A stretch of DNA of 64,000 nt from Paenibacillus methanolicus (GTDB taxonomy: Bacteria > Bacillota > Bacilli > Paenibacillales > Paenibacillaceae): NCBI RefSeq assembly GCF_008124765.1, contig NZ_VNHS01000003.1, forward strand, positions 186,001 through 250,000, written 5' to 3'. Made by a program: the position numbers and the translations under genes. The notes beneath the pieces are model-generated. The model was not told the DNA's origin and searched no databases. It saw nothing but the letters and a program-made list of their open reading frames with translations. The first letter of the stretch is position 1. Each line of letters opens with the position of its first letter. Positions 50,330 through 59,652 of the stretch are shown in pieces.

Positions 50330-51327
50330 TCGCTCTGCCCCTCCCGAATGCGGGGATCGACCCATCGGTAGATCAGCTCCGCCAGCAAATTGCCGGCAAA
50401 GACGAACAACGCGCTGAACAGCACGATCCCGAGAAGCAGTGGGACATCCCCCCGCGTGCTTGCTTCCACCGTCGCCTTCCCGAGTCCCGGATAGGAGAAA
50501 ATTTGCTCGACCAGAACGGCTCCGCCGAACAATTCGCTGAAGGAGGCGAATTGCAGCGTGACCGCCGGGAGCAGAATGTTTCGCAACCCATGGCGGCGAA
50601 AGAGCAGGAAGCCCTCTTCTCCTTTCGCCCTGGCGAACAGGACGTAATCGCTGGCAAGCACGTCGACCAGCTTCGCTCTCGTATGGAGCGCGATATTCGA
50701 GATGCCCGTGATCGATAGCGTCAGCGCCGGAAGGATCATATGCCGCGCGCGATCCAGCCAGGTAACGTCCCCGGCCGGCACGCCAGCCGGCGTGCCCAGC
50801 CCCACCGGGAAAATCGGCAGCCATACCGTAAAGACGATCAGCAGCAGCAAGCCCGCCCAGAAGGTAGGCGTCGACGACAACGCGTAGCAATACCATTTGA
50901 TCGCGCGGTCCAGCCACGTCTCTCTGCGCATCGCGGCCGCGACGCCGGCTGCGAAGCCCAAGATGCCGGACAGGAGCCACGCGGCGATCATTAAGGCAAA
51001 CGAACTCAGGAATCGTTCGACGATCACTTCGCTTACCGGCGCCCGATGAATCATGGAGGTTCCGAAATCCCCTTGGAGCAGGGAAGCCATCCATGCCCAG
51101 AACCGCTGCAGCGGAGGGTCGTCTAGCCCCCAATACGCGGCGATCGCCTCTCGCTGCTCCGCTCCTACCCGCAGCAGGTCCGCGCCGATGTAGGCCTGCG
51201 TTGGATCGATCGGCGATTGGCTGATCAGCGCGAACGTGACCGCGCAAGCCGAGGCGAGCAGCAGCGCAAGCTTGCCCGCTTGCCGAAGCGCGAATTTGCC
51301 GATGCCGGACTGTCTTCCCGCCGCCAT
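50326..51327 (-). CDS. nikB: Nickel/peptide ABC transporter permease (NikB type)
   Basis: A 333-residue DppB/NikB-class permease with six predicted helices and the block L-Q-G-D-F-G-T-S-M near residue 85. EAA loop at F-A-R-A-K-G. ATG 51327 shares its A with the TAA stop of the binding-protein gene, indicating coupled translation; 59 upstream in-frame codons are inside that gene and not used. Confidence 0.9.
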   Translation of the reverse strand: MAAGRQSGIGKFALRQAGKLALLLASACAVTFALISQSPIDPTQAYIGADLLRVGAEQREAIAAYWGLDDPPLQRFWAWMASLLQGDFGTSMIHRAPVSEVIVERFLSSFALMIAAWLLSGILGFAAGVAAAMRRETWLDRAIKWYCYALSSTPTFWAGLLLLIVFTVWLPIFPVGLGTPAGVPAGDVTWLDRARHMILPALTLSITGISNIALHTRAKLVDVLASDYVLFARAKGEEGFLLFRRHGLRNILLPAVTLQFASFSELFGGAVLVEQIFSYPGLGKATVEASTRGDVPLLLGIVLFSALFVFAGNLLAELIYRWVDPRIREGQSE

Positions 51328-52949
51328 TATTCCGTCCACGTCCACTGCTCGATATTGCTCGTAACCGGCCAGCCATGGCCGTGCGGATGGATGGGCTGCT
51401 CGCCGATGTCCAGCTTCTCGTCGACTAGGTACAGGTGATTCACGTTCACCAGCCACGCCCACGGCGCGTCGCCGGCGCCGCTCATGCCCGTCGTTCCGTC
51501 CCACTGCGCCTTCTCCCAGAAGGCGTTCGCCTGCTCTTCGTCGGCCGCGGCCAGCGCTTGCTCCATGTAGCCGTCCACCGCCTTGTTGCCGTAATGGCCG
51601 GGATTGAAATAATCGACGCCGGCATACTTGCTGCTATAGACATTGTACATCTCGAGCGGGTCGAGGCTGCCCCAGCCGAATAGCACCGCGTTCGCATGCA
51701 TCAGCTTGCCGATCTCGTCCCAGCTCTTGCCGTCCACGAGCGCTTCGATGCCCAGCGGCTTCATCATGTCGGCCGATGCGATGGCCAACGACTGCCGGGT
51801 GACGTCACCCGAAGGATAGAGGAGCGTAAATTGCGCCTTCGTCCCGTTCTTCTCCACGATGCCGTCTCCGTCTGCGTCCTTCCAGCCGCCCTCGGCCAGA
51901 ATTTCCTTCGCCTTCGCCGCGTCGCCATCGGCTAGAACGGTGTCCGGATTCCACCATGGCAGCTTGTCGGCGATCGAATAAGCCGGCGTCCCCTGCCCTT
52001 CGAGAATGCCCTCGACCAGCGATTGACGGTCGATGCCGAAGTTGATCGCTTGGCGAATGGCCAGATCCGCCGTGACGTCGTTGCCCACCGGATGGCCGTC
52101 TTTCGTCGTGCCGCCGGCAGGCACGTAAGGGAACATAATGCCGCGGTTATCGACGGATGGCAGCGATTCGAGCCGCATGCCGGCGACCTGCTCCTTGCTG
52201 AACGCGGACGGGATGTAGGCCATGTCGACCGTGCCCGCCTTGGCCGCCGCGAACGCCGCGTCCTCGTCGAGGAAGAGGAACGTCAACTTCTCGAATTTCG
52301 GCAGCTCGCCATAGTAAGTCGCATTGCGTTCCACGATCAGCTGCTGCCCCTTGTCCCATTGGACGAACGCATAGGGTCCCGAACCGATCGGATGCTCCGC
52401 GTAATCGCCGGCGTGCGCGTGCTTCGGCACGATGCCGAGCGAAGCCAGAATATCGACGAACGTCGATTGCGGCCGGCCGAGCGTGAGCTCGACCGTATCG
52501 CCGTCCGCCGCCTTGGCCGACCGGAGATTGGTCAGATCGACGACGGAACTGCTTGCCTTCGCCGTCTCGAACGTATAGACGACATCGTCCGCCGTCAGCG
52601 GCTCGCCGTCGCTGAAGCGGACGTCGCCGCGCAGATCCACCGTCCACGTGCGGCCGTCCTCGCTGATGGCGTATTTCGTCGCGAGGTCGTTCACGATCGC
52701 CATGCCGCTATCGCGCTTGAGCAGCGTGCTCTGGAACAGCGGCGATCCGTATCGCCCCCAACCCGTAGTCGGATCGAAGCCGTTGTCCGGCTCGCCGCCT
52801 ACCGCCAGAATGAGCTCGCGCTTGGGCTTTGACGAATCGCCGGCGGCGGTCTCTCCGGCATCGTTCGCCGCCGAGCATCCCGCAAGCAGGACCAGCAGCG
52901 ACGATAGCGCGATTTTCACAGGCATCCATTGTGCCGTAATCAAGGTCAA
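51327..52949 (-). CDS. nikA: Nickel-type solute-binding lipoprotein (NikA/CntA-like)
   Basis: A lipoprotein of about 540 residues of the family-5 peptide/nickel binding class. Signal with lipobox L-A-G-C, family block E-D-G-R-T-W-T-V-D-L-R-G-D-V-R-F-S-D-G and R-Q-A-I-N-F-G-I-D-R. The C-terminus carries a His-rich P-I-H-P-H-G-H-G-W-P. TTG at 52949 has AGGAG 8 bp upstream; GTG 52958 and ATG 52925 are possible. The adjacent nikR and the His cluster favour nickel over peptides; cobalt or a metallophore complex remains open. Confidence 0.8.
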   Translation of the reverse strand: MTLITAQWMPVKIALSSLLVLLAGCSAANDAGETAAGDSSKPKRELILAVGGEPDNGFDPTTGWGRYGSPLFQSTLLKRDSGMAIVNDLATKYAISEDGRTWTVDLRGDVRFSDGEPLTADDVVYTFETAKASSSVVDLTNLRSAKAADGDTVELTLGRPQSTFVDILASLGIVPKHAHAGDYAEHPIGSGPYAFVQWDKGQQLIVERNATYYGELPKFEKLTFLFLDEDAAFAAAKAGTVDMAYIPSAFSKEQVAGMRLESLPSVDNRGIMFPYVPAGGTTKDGHPVGNDVTADLAIRQAINFGIDRQSLVEGILEGQGTPAYSIADKLPWWNPDTVLADGDAAKAKEILAEGGWKDADGDGIVEKNGTKAQFTLLYPSGDVTRQSLAIASADMMKPLGIEALVDGKSWDEIGKLMHANAVLFGWGSLDPLEMYNVYSSKYAGVDYFNPGHYGNKAVDGYMEQALAAADEEQANAFWEKAQWDGTTGMSGAGDAPWAWLVNVNHLYLVDEKLDIGEQPIHPHGHGWPVTSNIEQWTWTE

Positions 52950-53026
52950 CTCCCCCACTCCTACCTGTCATGTTGCGTTGGGAACCCGGCGAGTCGCCTC
53001 GCAGCCCACTGTTGTTTCGCGAGAAA

Positions 53027-53506
53027 TTATGTATGCTTACGCTCCTCGTCATGCAGACTGCCCGGATGTCCGCGCCGCTCGTCGCCGTTCCCCGGTTCGA
53101 GATGCGTCACCGACAGTTCCGCATACAACACCCCTTTCAACGCGCGGATGCGATCGCCGAGCTCCCGAAGCCGCCGTACCTCGCCGCGTACGACGAGTAT
53201 TTCCAGACACTGGTCGTGATTCAGGTGGACGTGCATGGTCGAGATAATGTCATGATGATAGGCATGCTGAAGCCCGGTCAACGACAGAGGAAGCTCGCTC
53301 GCATGATGGTTATAGACCATCGCGATCGTGCCGGCCACGCACAGCGTCGCCGGATACTGCTGCGGCTGGAGCAGCGATCGGCGGATCAAATCCCGGATCG
53401 CTTCCGATCGGTTGCCGTAACCTTGCCGCTTGATTTGCTTGTCGAACTGCAACAGCAGGTCGCTTGGAATCGAGACGCCGAACCTGCTCAGCTCGTCATG
53501 AAGCAT
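53027..53506 (-). CDS. nikR: Nickel-responsive regulator NikR
   Basis: A 159-residue ribbon-helix-helix repressor. The N-terminal RHH (S-I-P-S-D-L-L-L-Q-F-D-K-Q-I, R-S-E-A-I-R-D-L-I-R) is followed by an ACT-like domain with the square-planar nickel ligands His81, His92, His94 and Cys100 in exactly the known spacing. A C-terminal tail of about 20 residues extends past the usual end. ATG 53506 (or 53509) follows GGAGGAGGGG. It is first in the operon and should repress it when nickel is sufficient. Confidence 0.95.
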   Translation of the reverse strand: MLHDELSRFGVSIPSDLLLQFDKQIKRQGYGNRSEAIRDLIRRSLLQPQQYPATLCVAGTIAMVYNHHASELPLSLTGLQHAYHHDIISTMHVHLNHDQCLEILVVRGEVRRLRELGDRIRALKGVLYAELSVTHLEPGNGDERRGHPGSLHDEERKHT

Positions 53507-53633
53507 CATTACCCCTCCTCCCGCGTCGGTCGTAGCACGAATTGGGATCATCGTAACACACGAGCCTGGAGATTTGTAGCGAATTTTACCATACATGTTC
53601 GATTTAGTTACATTCGATGTTATATACAAGCAA

Positions 53634-53664
53634 GAGGGTCATCCCATCGATGGAATGACCCTTC
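53634..53664. terminator. Perfect palindrome/terminator upstream of nikR
   Basis: AGGGTCATCCCATCGA and its complement TGGAATGACCCT make a nearly perfect hairpin centred on ATCGAT, between the ytxJ stop and the nikR promoter region. It most likely ends transcription of the ytxJ-like gene on the minus strand. Confidence 0.7.
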
Positions 53665-53700
53665 TAGATTGACCTTATCGTCATACCGGCTGCACCGCGA

Positions 53701-54038
53701 TTAGTTGAGTACGGCCGCCATATGCGCGGACGTGACGGCCGAATGCGAAGCGGTCCAATATTTCGCCCGATCTTTCACATAGATGATTTGCGGCGACTCA
53801 TGCTTGACGCCGAGATCTTCGGCGATTCGGTTCGAGACCGGCCGTGATTCGATTACCTTCACGAGAACGTAATCGACCTCGCGATTCGGATCGTCCTGCA
53901 TATACTGATAAAACTCCTTCAGCGCGTTCGAGCTAACCGGCAGATCGTGCTATGCTTCAACACCACTTGACCGCGTTCGGCAGAACGTTCCAATACCGCT
54001 TGCCATTGTTCCATCGTCGTGATTTCGTTCCAATTCAT
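53701..54038 (-). pseudogene. ytxJ: YtxJ-like monothiol bacilliredoxin, frameshifted
   Basis: From ATG 54038 (AAGGGG 9 bp upstream) the product matches YtxJ/BrxC-type bacilliredoxins: M-N-W-N-E-I-T-T-M-E-Q-W and V-V-L-K-H-S-T-I-C. At the active site the frame shifts: the sequence has TGCCGG where TGC-CCG-G is expected, so one C is missing near 53938 and the reading runs to an early stop. The rest (from M-Q-D-D-P-N-R-E-V-D-Y to the C-terminus) is intact in another frame. Normally reduces bacillithiol-linked proteins. A sequencing error in a C run is as likely as a real mutation. Confidence 0.8.
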
Positions 54039-54075
54039 GCATGCGTTCCCCTTTCGATTCGCCGCTTATTCGGCG

Positions 54076-55470
54076 TTACATGCTATTCGTCTCCTGCAGC
54101 CGCCCCGGTTCGCGGCGCCGCCGGCTCATCCCGACCAAGACCAGGCTAGTCACCGCCAGGATGATGCTTAGTACCCGAAAACCCGCGAAGCTGAACGATC
54201 CTCCCATGACAATGCCGATCAACAAGGAAGAGAGAATCGTTCCGAGGTATCGCGATGTATTGAATAGTCCGGATGCCACGCCGATGATCGATTTGGGCGA
54301 GCTTGCGAACAAGGCCGCCTGCATGCCGACGCTGTTCAGCCCGTTGCTGACGCCGAACGCCGCCAAAGCGATGCACACGCTAATAACGGGCGAATCCGGC
54401 CGGAGCGTCATGAGCCATACCGACCCGAACGTCATGAGGATCGCGGAGAGCAGCAACGCCGGGCGCGGTCCGGACCGATCGATCCAACGTCCTGCAATCG
54501 GTGATGCGACGAGCGAGCACGCCCCCAGACTCAGCATGAGCATCCCCGTATCGAATTCGTTGACCTGGCGCACCGACTGCAGGTAGGATGGCAGGCCGAA
54601 GAAGATCGAGTAGAACAGAAAATTCACGAGCAGGAACTCCACGTTGACCCACGTCATCGCCGGGTATTTCGCGAAGGCGCGCAGCGGAATGAACGGCGAT
54701 GCGGCGCGCAGTTCATGGCGGACGAAGAAGGCCAGCAGCGCGAAACCGCTCAATCCGACCATGGCATGAATGATCGTGATATGGCCGGACGACTTTGCCG
54801 ACAGCAAACCAACCAGCAGCGCGACCATACCCGCGGCGAACAGCAGAATGCCCGGCGTATCGATCATCGCGAACCATCGGCGGACGGACATGCTCCCTTC
54901 GGCCGCTGTCGCCCTTCTATCCTTGGGGATATGCCGCCAAGCCAACAGGAAGCTCGCCGACGCGAACGGAATGTTGACCAGGAAGATCGCTTGCCAATCC
55001 CAGAAGTAGAGCAGCACGCCGCCGACGAACGGCCCGACCGCGGCAGCCCCGGACAGGAAGATGGACAAGATCGACAAGGCCGCCGCTTGCTTCTCCGTCA
55101 TATGGATGCGCACCAACGCCATCCCGACCGCGACCATCATGCTCGTGCCGACGGACTGCACGATCCGCAGCGCGATCAGCCATCCGAAGCTCGGAGATAA
55201 CGGCGCGAGCATGGACGCCGCGAAGGCGACGATAAGTCCGAGCAGGAAAATGTTCCGGCGGCCGAATAGATCGCTGGCCTTGCCCATCACCGGCTGCGCG
55301 ATCGCGCTTGCAATATAGAACGAGAAAATAATCCACGAAACGATGGTGAAATCAAGCCGGTACGCTTGCTGCAGTCTCGCGATCGCGACCGATACCATCG
55401 AAGAATTCAGCGGGTTCAGCATAATCCCGAGCCCGACGGCCATGATCAATCCCCTGCTGCCTGCATTCAT
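54076..55470 (-). CDS. MFS multidrug-type exporter (EmrB/QacA class)
   Basis: A 464-residue membrane protein with about 14 predicted helices, including the loop motif G-K-A-S-D-L-F-G-R-R-N (motif A) near residue 62 and the exporter motif with G-P-x-x-G-G near 145. ATG 55470 follows AAAGGGGAC; the frame upstream to 55488 lacks a ribosome site. It is divergent from a LysR regulator 118 bp away, which likely controls it. Drug or metabolite substrate unknown. Confidence 0.92.
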   Translation of the reverse strand: MNAGSRGLIMAVGLGIMLNPLNSSMVSVAIARLQQAYRLDFTIVSWIIFSFYIASAIAQPVMGKASDLFGRRNIFLLGLIVAFAASMLAPLSPSFGWLIALRIVQSVGTSMMVAVGMALVRIHMTEKQAAALSILSIFLSGAAAVGPFVGGVLLYFWDWQAIFLVNIPFASASFLLAWRHIPKDRRATAAEGSMSVRRWFAMIDTPGILLFAAGMVALLVGLLSAKSSGHITIIHAMVGLSGFALLAFFVRHELRAASPFIPLRAFAKYPAMTWVNVEFLLVNFLFYSIFFGLPSYLQSVRQVNEFDTGMLMLSLGACSLVASPIAGRWIDRSGPRPALLLSAILMTFGSVWLMTLRPDSPVISVCIALAAFGVSNGLNSVGMQAALFASSPKSIIGVASGLFNTSRYLGTILSSLLIGIVMGGSFSFAGFRVLSIILAVTSLVLVGMSRRRREPGRLQETNSM

Positions 55471-55587
55471 ATTTAAGTCCCCTTTCAATCGGTGTTGATG
55501 ACATCTTAAGGGAACTTGCTCATTTATTCCAACGCATTCTATGCTATGATTTAATTACTTTAAAGGAATGAGAGAGGAGTCTTGCGC

Positions 55588-56463
55588 ATGGAGTTGCTGC
55601 AGCTGCAGTACTTTCTGGCGGTCGCGCGATCGGAGCATGTGACCGAAGCGGCGCGAAGACTGCACGTGACGCAATCGTCGCTTAGCAAAACCATTCAGCG
55701 GCTGGAGGAAGACCTCGGCGTGCCGCTCTTCGACCGAGTCGGGCGGAAGCTCCGCTTGAACGACTTCGGCGTCCGGTTCCTTCGCCGCGCCGAGCGAGCG
55801 TTATTCGAGCTGGAGCAAGGGAGGCAAGAAATTCGGGATTTCTCCGGTCCGGAACAAGGCACGCTCAGGTTGGCGGTGACCGCCGCCAGCACGCTGCCCC
55901 ATATCCTGCGGGAGTTCCGCAAGAAACGCCCTCGCATCCAGTTTCATGTGCAAATGCTGACCACGCAGGAAATGATCGCGTTGCTGCATCGGGGCGAGGT
56001 GGATTTCTGCCTGTCCTCCCCCGCGATTCAAGGCGAGGATATCGACTGCCAGATCGTGTACGTCGACCCGATTCTGGTGGCCGTTCAGGACGGACATCGG
56101 CTGGCGGACCGCCGCAGCGTCTCCTTAGCCGAATTGAGGGAGGAGTGGTTCGTAGGCGTCAAACGGGGTTATGGCACGCGCGATCTTGTGGATGGCATGT
56201 GCAAGCAGGCTGGATTCGAGCCCTACTACGTGTACGAGGGCGACGAGCCCGCCCGGTTGACCGCGCTCGTGGAAGCCGGGATCGGCATCGCCTTCATCCC
56301 GGCCACGGCCAGACATGCGCGCGAGCATATTCGCTACCTGCAGGTGGAGGACCGCGAATTGTCGCGAGAGATCGCGCTGTTGTCGCATCGGAGCCGCTAT
56401 CTTTCGCGCGCCGCGTTGGAATTCCGCGAGGTGGTGCTGGATTATTTCGGATCGCTGCAATAG
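55588..56463 (+). CDS. LysR-family transcriptional regulator
   Basis: A 291-residue regulator: winged HTH at 1-60 (A-A-R-R-L-H-V-T-Q-S-S-L-S-K-T-I-Q-R-L-E) and a co-inducer-binding periplasmic-like domain from about 90. ATG 55588 has GAGAGGAG 8 bp upstream; TTG 55582 is less suitable. Divergent from the MFS exporter, and typical of regulator-transporter pairs. The AT-rich 100 bp between them hold dyad-like T-N11-A elements but no clear single box. Confidence 0.93.
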   Translation: MELLQLQYFLAVARSEHVTEAARRLHVTQSSLSKTIQRLEEDLGVPLFDRVGRKLRLNDFGVRFLRRAERALFELEQGRQEIRDFSGPEQGTLRLAVTAASTLPHILREFRKKRPRIQFHVQMLTTQEMIALLHRGEVDFCLSSPAIQGEDIDCQIVYVDPILVAVQDGHRLADRRSVSLAELREEWFVGVKRGYGTRDLVDGMCKQAGFEPYYVYEGDEPARLTALVEAGIGIAFIPATARHAREHIRYLQVEDRELSREIALLSHRSRYLSRAALEFREVVLDYFGSLQ

Positions 56464-56576
56464 CGGTCCATATATAGGTATTCACCTCAAGGCTCCAGCA
56501 AGCGCGCGGCGGCGTAGGAAGCCCCTCCATTGGGAAAACTGAGGGAACGCACGACATGAATTGGAGGGATGCGCAA

Positions 56577-56813
56577 GTGAAAGAGTCGCTCGTATTCGTT
56601 ACGATTTTCGGGACATGCTTGATTTTCTTGATCGGGGCCGATCTGATGAACGGCTACAGTCTCGCCGACGCGCTTCGGACGTTATACCATTCGTTCGCCG
56701 TGACGACGGCGGCGGAGAAACTGATCATCGCGACCGCCATTGCCCTCCCTTTCGCCACCCCTCTCCGAAGACGATTCAGCAGAACGAAACCCTCTCGTCG
56801 TAAAGGTTCTTAG
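56577..56813 (+). CDS. Small two-helix membrane protein
   Basis: A 78-residue product from GTG 56577, chosen because GGAGG lies 9 bp upstream; ATG 56556 adds seven residues but has no ribosome site. Two hydrophobic segments (about 5-22 and 47-62) and a basic tail R-R-R-F-S-R-T-K-P-S-R-R-K. I do not recognise the family. It converges on gerC, and the two stop regions overlap by 4 bp, so the genes share their 3' ends. Confidence 0.7.
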   Translation: MKESLVFVTIFGTCLIFLIGADLMNGYSLADALRTLYHSFAVTTAAEKLIIATAIALPFATPLRRRFSRTKPSRRKGS

Positions 56814-58036
56814 TCGGAAGACGATGTTCGCGCGCCGTTCGTCTTCATTAGCGATTTCGTTCGCATACCCGTGCGCCGGACATACGCTTCGACGTCTACG
56901 TCGATCTCGCAATCCGCGAAGATCGACGGCCAATCGCCTTCGATGGTCTTCCAATATTTCGGCGACGTCCGCTTCACCTCCGCGGCGAAACCGAAGATGT
57001 CGCTCTTCTTCGCTTGTGCCGCCTTCAGCGCCATCCTGATCTCCGCCTTCGTCTCTTCCGCCAAGTGGCGCCGCAGCTTCATCATATCCTCGTTCGAGCC
57101 GGGGTCCACCTTGCACTGCGCCTCGCTTAAGCTCCCCTCTTCCTTCACCTTCACGCTCAGCCGAGGCGAGCCGTCCACGATTCGGGAGCGTATCTTGGTG
57201 AAAGACCGGATCACCTCGATCGACACGCCCTTTTCCCCATCTTCGCACGGGAAGGAGACGTTCGTGCTTTTCATCTGATTTAACGCCCATACGACGCCGC
57301 GCGCGCTCTTGCCTTCGACCCAGCCGACGAGCTTGCCTTCGGAAAACAGCGACACTCCCTTTAGTTCCAGGATGGTCGGCGGCTTCGAATAATCGAGGTT
57401 CGATTTCGCCCTGCCCTGCGTCGGACTGCCGAGAATCCGGATACCGCTGATCGCCGGCTCTCCCCCGCCCGCCAACTTTTTGATCACCGAGCCGATATCT
57501 TCGTTGACATTGTGCGCCCATACATCCGTAGCCACCTTCAGTCTGCCGATGATGGCGGTCGCGCTCGTCGGCGACAACGGCGTGATCACTTTGAGAATCG
57601 ATTCCGCGCTTGCGCCTCTTGCGATAACTACCGACGTATTCAGCCGCATCTCGTGCGAGCGTTCGAAGAAATCGAGCACGTCGCTCACGCCTTCTTTCGC
57701 GAGAGATTCTCCGATGACGAGCAGCTGGGAATGCGCGAAGAACAGCTGTCTCGGCACTTTTTGCGTTGTCTTGCGGAGAGCGCTGAACATGGAATGGTCA
57801 TCGGACGTAAACACGATATTCGGAATTTCGCTTATGCTGCTGCCCCCGACTTTGCCGCCCGTCGCCGCCCTTGGGTTCACGAGTTGGAAGGAGACGCGAT
57901 ATTGATCCGATCCTTCGATCCGATCCACTCCGATGCCGACGACGATCGCCAAATCCCGCAGTTCGCGGCTATTCCAGCAGCCTGTAACCAACAAGAACTG
58001 AAACATCAGCAATAGAATACAGATTCGCTTCGTCAT
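56810..58036 (-). CDS. Spore germination lipoprotein, Ger(x)C family
   Basis: A 408-residue lipoprotein of the GerAC/GerKC family with lipobox V-T-G-C (Cys20) followed by W-N-S-R-E-L-R-D-L, the classic start after the lipid Cys. Part of a nutrient-germinant receptor in the spore inner membrane. ATG 58036 overlaps the A-subunit stop by 4 bp. Last gene of the ger operon. Expression in the forespore is expected; the germinant is unknown. Confidence 0.95.
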   Translation of the reverse strand: MTKRICILLLMFQFLLVTGCWNSRELRDLAIVVGIGVDRIEGSDQYRVSFQLVNPRAATGGKVGGSSISEIPNIVFTSDDHSMFSALRKTTQKVPRQLFFAHSQLLVIGESLAKEGVSDVLDFFERSHEMRLNTSVVIARGASAESILKVITPLSPTSATAIIGRLKVATDVWAHNVNEDIGSVIKKLAGGGEPAISGIRILGSPTQGRAKSNLDYSKPPTILELKGVSLFSEGKLVGWVEGKSARGVVWALNQMKSTNVSFPCEDGEKGVSIEVIRSFTKIRSRIVDGSPRLSVKVKEEGSLSEAQCKVDPGSNEDMMKLRRHLAEETKAEIRMALKAAQAKKSDIFGFAAEVKRTSPKYWKTIEGDWPSIFADCEIDVDVEAYVRRTGMRTKSLMKTNGARTSSSD

Positions 58037-59637
58037 TGCGCATCTTTTCCTTCTTGTTCGGTTTGCGACGCCGTCTTATCCGCCAAGGCCGCATCCCGCG
58101 CGCCAAGACCGACCGCCGCCCCTTCGTTGTTTCGTTCCGCGGATCGGCGGGTCGCCAACGGAATGCGGTAGACCGTCCGCCTCTCTCCCTCGGGCGTGTA
58201 GGGGAATTTCAACGACATGTACGGGACCGTCAGAGACGAGAGACCGCACATATGGCCGATGATCACCAGGCTGAATATCGCGATCCCATAGAACCCGAGT
58301 ATAGCCGCGGCCACCATCATCGTGAACCGGACGATCCGGATCGTTGTCGCCATATTGTACGACGGGTTCGCGAAGCTCGAGATGCCCGTGATAGCCACGA
58401 CGATGACCATCGCGGATGAGATAATTCCCGCTTCGACCGCCGCTTGTCCCAGCACGAGCGCGCCTACGATCGATACGGCTTGACCGATCGCGCGGGGCAT
58501 GCGGATCCCGGCTTCGCGGATGACCTCGAACGTGAATTCCATCAAGAAGGCTTCGAGAAATGCAGGGAACGGCACGGTTTCCCGCTGGGCGGCAAGACTG
58601 AGCAACAGCGGCGTCGGGATCATCTCGTGGTGAAAGGTGATGGCCGCAATATAAATGGAAGGTCCGAACAAGGCGATGATCAGTGCCGCGTAGCGCAGCA
58701 TCATAATCGCGAAAGCCGCTTCCGGGCGCTGATAATAGTCTTCCGCGGATTGAAATCCCATGAAGAACGTGAAGGGCGCGATGAGCACGAAAGGCGTGCC
58801 GTCCACGAATATCGAAATTCGGCCATCCAGCAAACTGTTGCTCACCATATCGGGACGTTCCGTATTCATGGTCGTCGGGAAAGGCGTCTTCTGGTCGGCC
58901 AGCAGCTCTTCCAGCTGTTCCGACCCGCTCAACGCATCGACTTGTATGCGGGACAGTCTGCTACTGAGCTCAAGAACGTATTTATCCTCAACTATCCCTT
59001 GCACATACATGATGGCCACGTTGGATGGGGATTTGGCGCCGAGCCGGAAAGCTTCCAAGCGAAGATTCGGGCTTCTCAATCTTCGCCGGACCAGCGCGAC
59101 GTTCGTGCCGATCGATTCCGTGAACCCGTCCTTCGGTCCGCGAATGACCACCTGCGAAGAAGGCTCTTCGATCGCCCGATACTCCCCGCCTTTGGTATCG
59201 CCGCTGATCGCCTCCGCCGTTCCGTCGACGAAAATGATCGTGTGGCCAGACAGCAAGCACAGCAGAATACCGTCCCAGTCCGTCAGAACCCGCACGTCCC
59301 CAACCGGTAGAGCATGCAAGTTAATATCGTGCAATAAACTTCGGCCTGGCTCGGCGGACGAGTCCAACTCGAGCATGAGCGTGCGCAAGATGAACTCGTT
59401 GACCGTCTGTTTATCCGTAATGCCGTCCGTATAGACCGCCGCCGCTTTGGTTTGGGCCGCGCCGATCTGGATGCGACGAAAGACGATATCCGGACTGCCG
59501 CCAAGCTCGGCCTTCAAGTAGGCAAGATTATCTTCAAGCTGCGCGGAAGGCGCTTGCGCAAGATAAGCGCGCTGCCCGGCAGCTCCCGGACCCGGAGCGT
59601 CTCCATCCGGCTGCAGTCGCGATGGCCGTACGAACAT
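58033..59637 (-). CDS. Spore germination receptor subunit A (GerAA/GerKA type)
   Basis: A 534-residue receptor subunit: large N-terminal soluble domain (to about 280), then five or so membrane helices. Family blocks P-D-M-V-S-N-S-L-L-D-G-R-I-S-I-F-V-D-G-T-P-F and the proline-rich helix pair with T-P-L-L-L-S-L-A-A-Q-R-E are present. The C-terminal tail is basic and Ala-rich. ATG 59637 follows AAGGAGGTGGGAGC. Middle gene of the B-A-C operon. Confidence 0.95.
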   Translation of the reverse strand: MFVRPSRLQPDGDAPGPGAAGQRAYLAQAPSAQLEDNLAYLKAELGGSPDIVFRRIQIGAAQTKAAAVYTDGITDKQTVNEFILRTLMLELDSSAEPGRSLLHDINLHALPVGDVRVLTDWDGILLCLLSGHTIIFVDGTAEAISGDTKGGEYRAIEEPSSQVVIRGPKDGFTESIGTNVALVRRRLRSPNLRLEAFRLGAKSPSNVAIMYVQGIVEDKYVLELSSRLSRIQVDALSGSEQLEELLADQKTPFPTTMNTERPDMVSNSLLDGRISIFVDGTPFVLIAPFTFFMGFQSAEDYYQRPEAAFAIMMLRYAALIIALFGPSIYIAAITFHHEMIPTPLLLSLAAQRETVPFPAFLEAFLMEFTFEVIREAGIRMPRAIGQAVSIVGALVLGQAAVEAGIISSAMVIVVAITGISSFANPSYNMATTIRIVRFTMMVAAAILGFYGIAIFSLVIIGHMCGLSSLTVPYMSLKFPYTPEGERRTVYRIPLATRRSAERNNEGAAVGLGARDAALADKTASQTEQEGKDAQ

Positions 59638-59652
59638 GCTCCCACCTCCTTC

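Noticed and set aside
50330-51376. N-terminal extension of nikC over nikB
   Set aside because: The extension is out of frame with nikB, Arg/Gly-rich and lacks any family similarity. The ATG overlapping the nikB stop is the real start.
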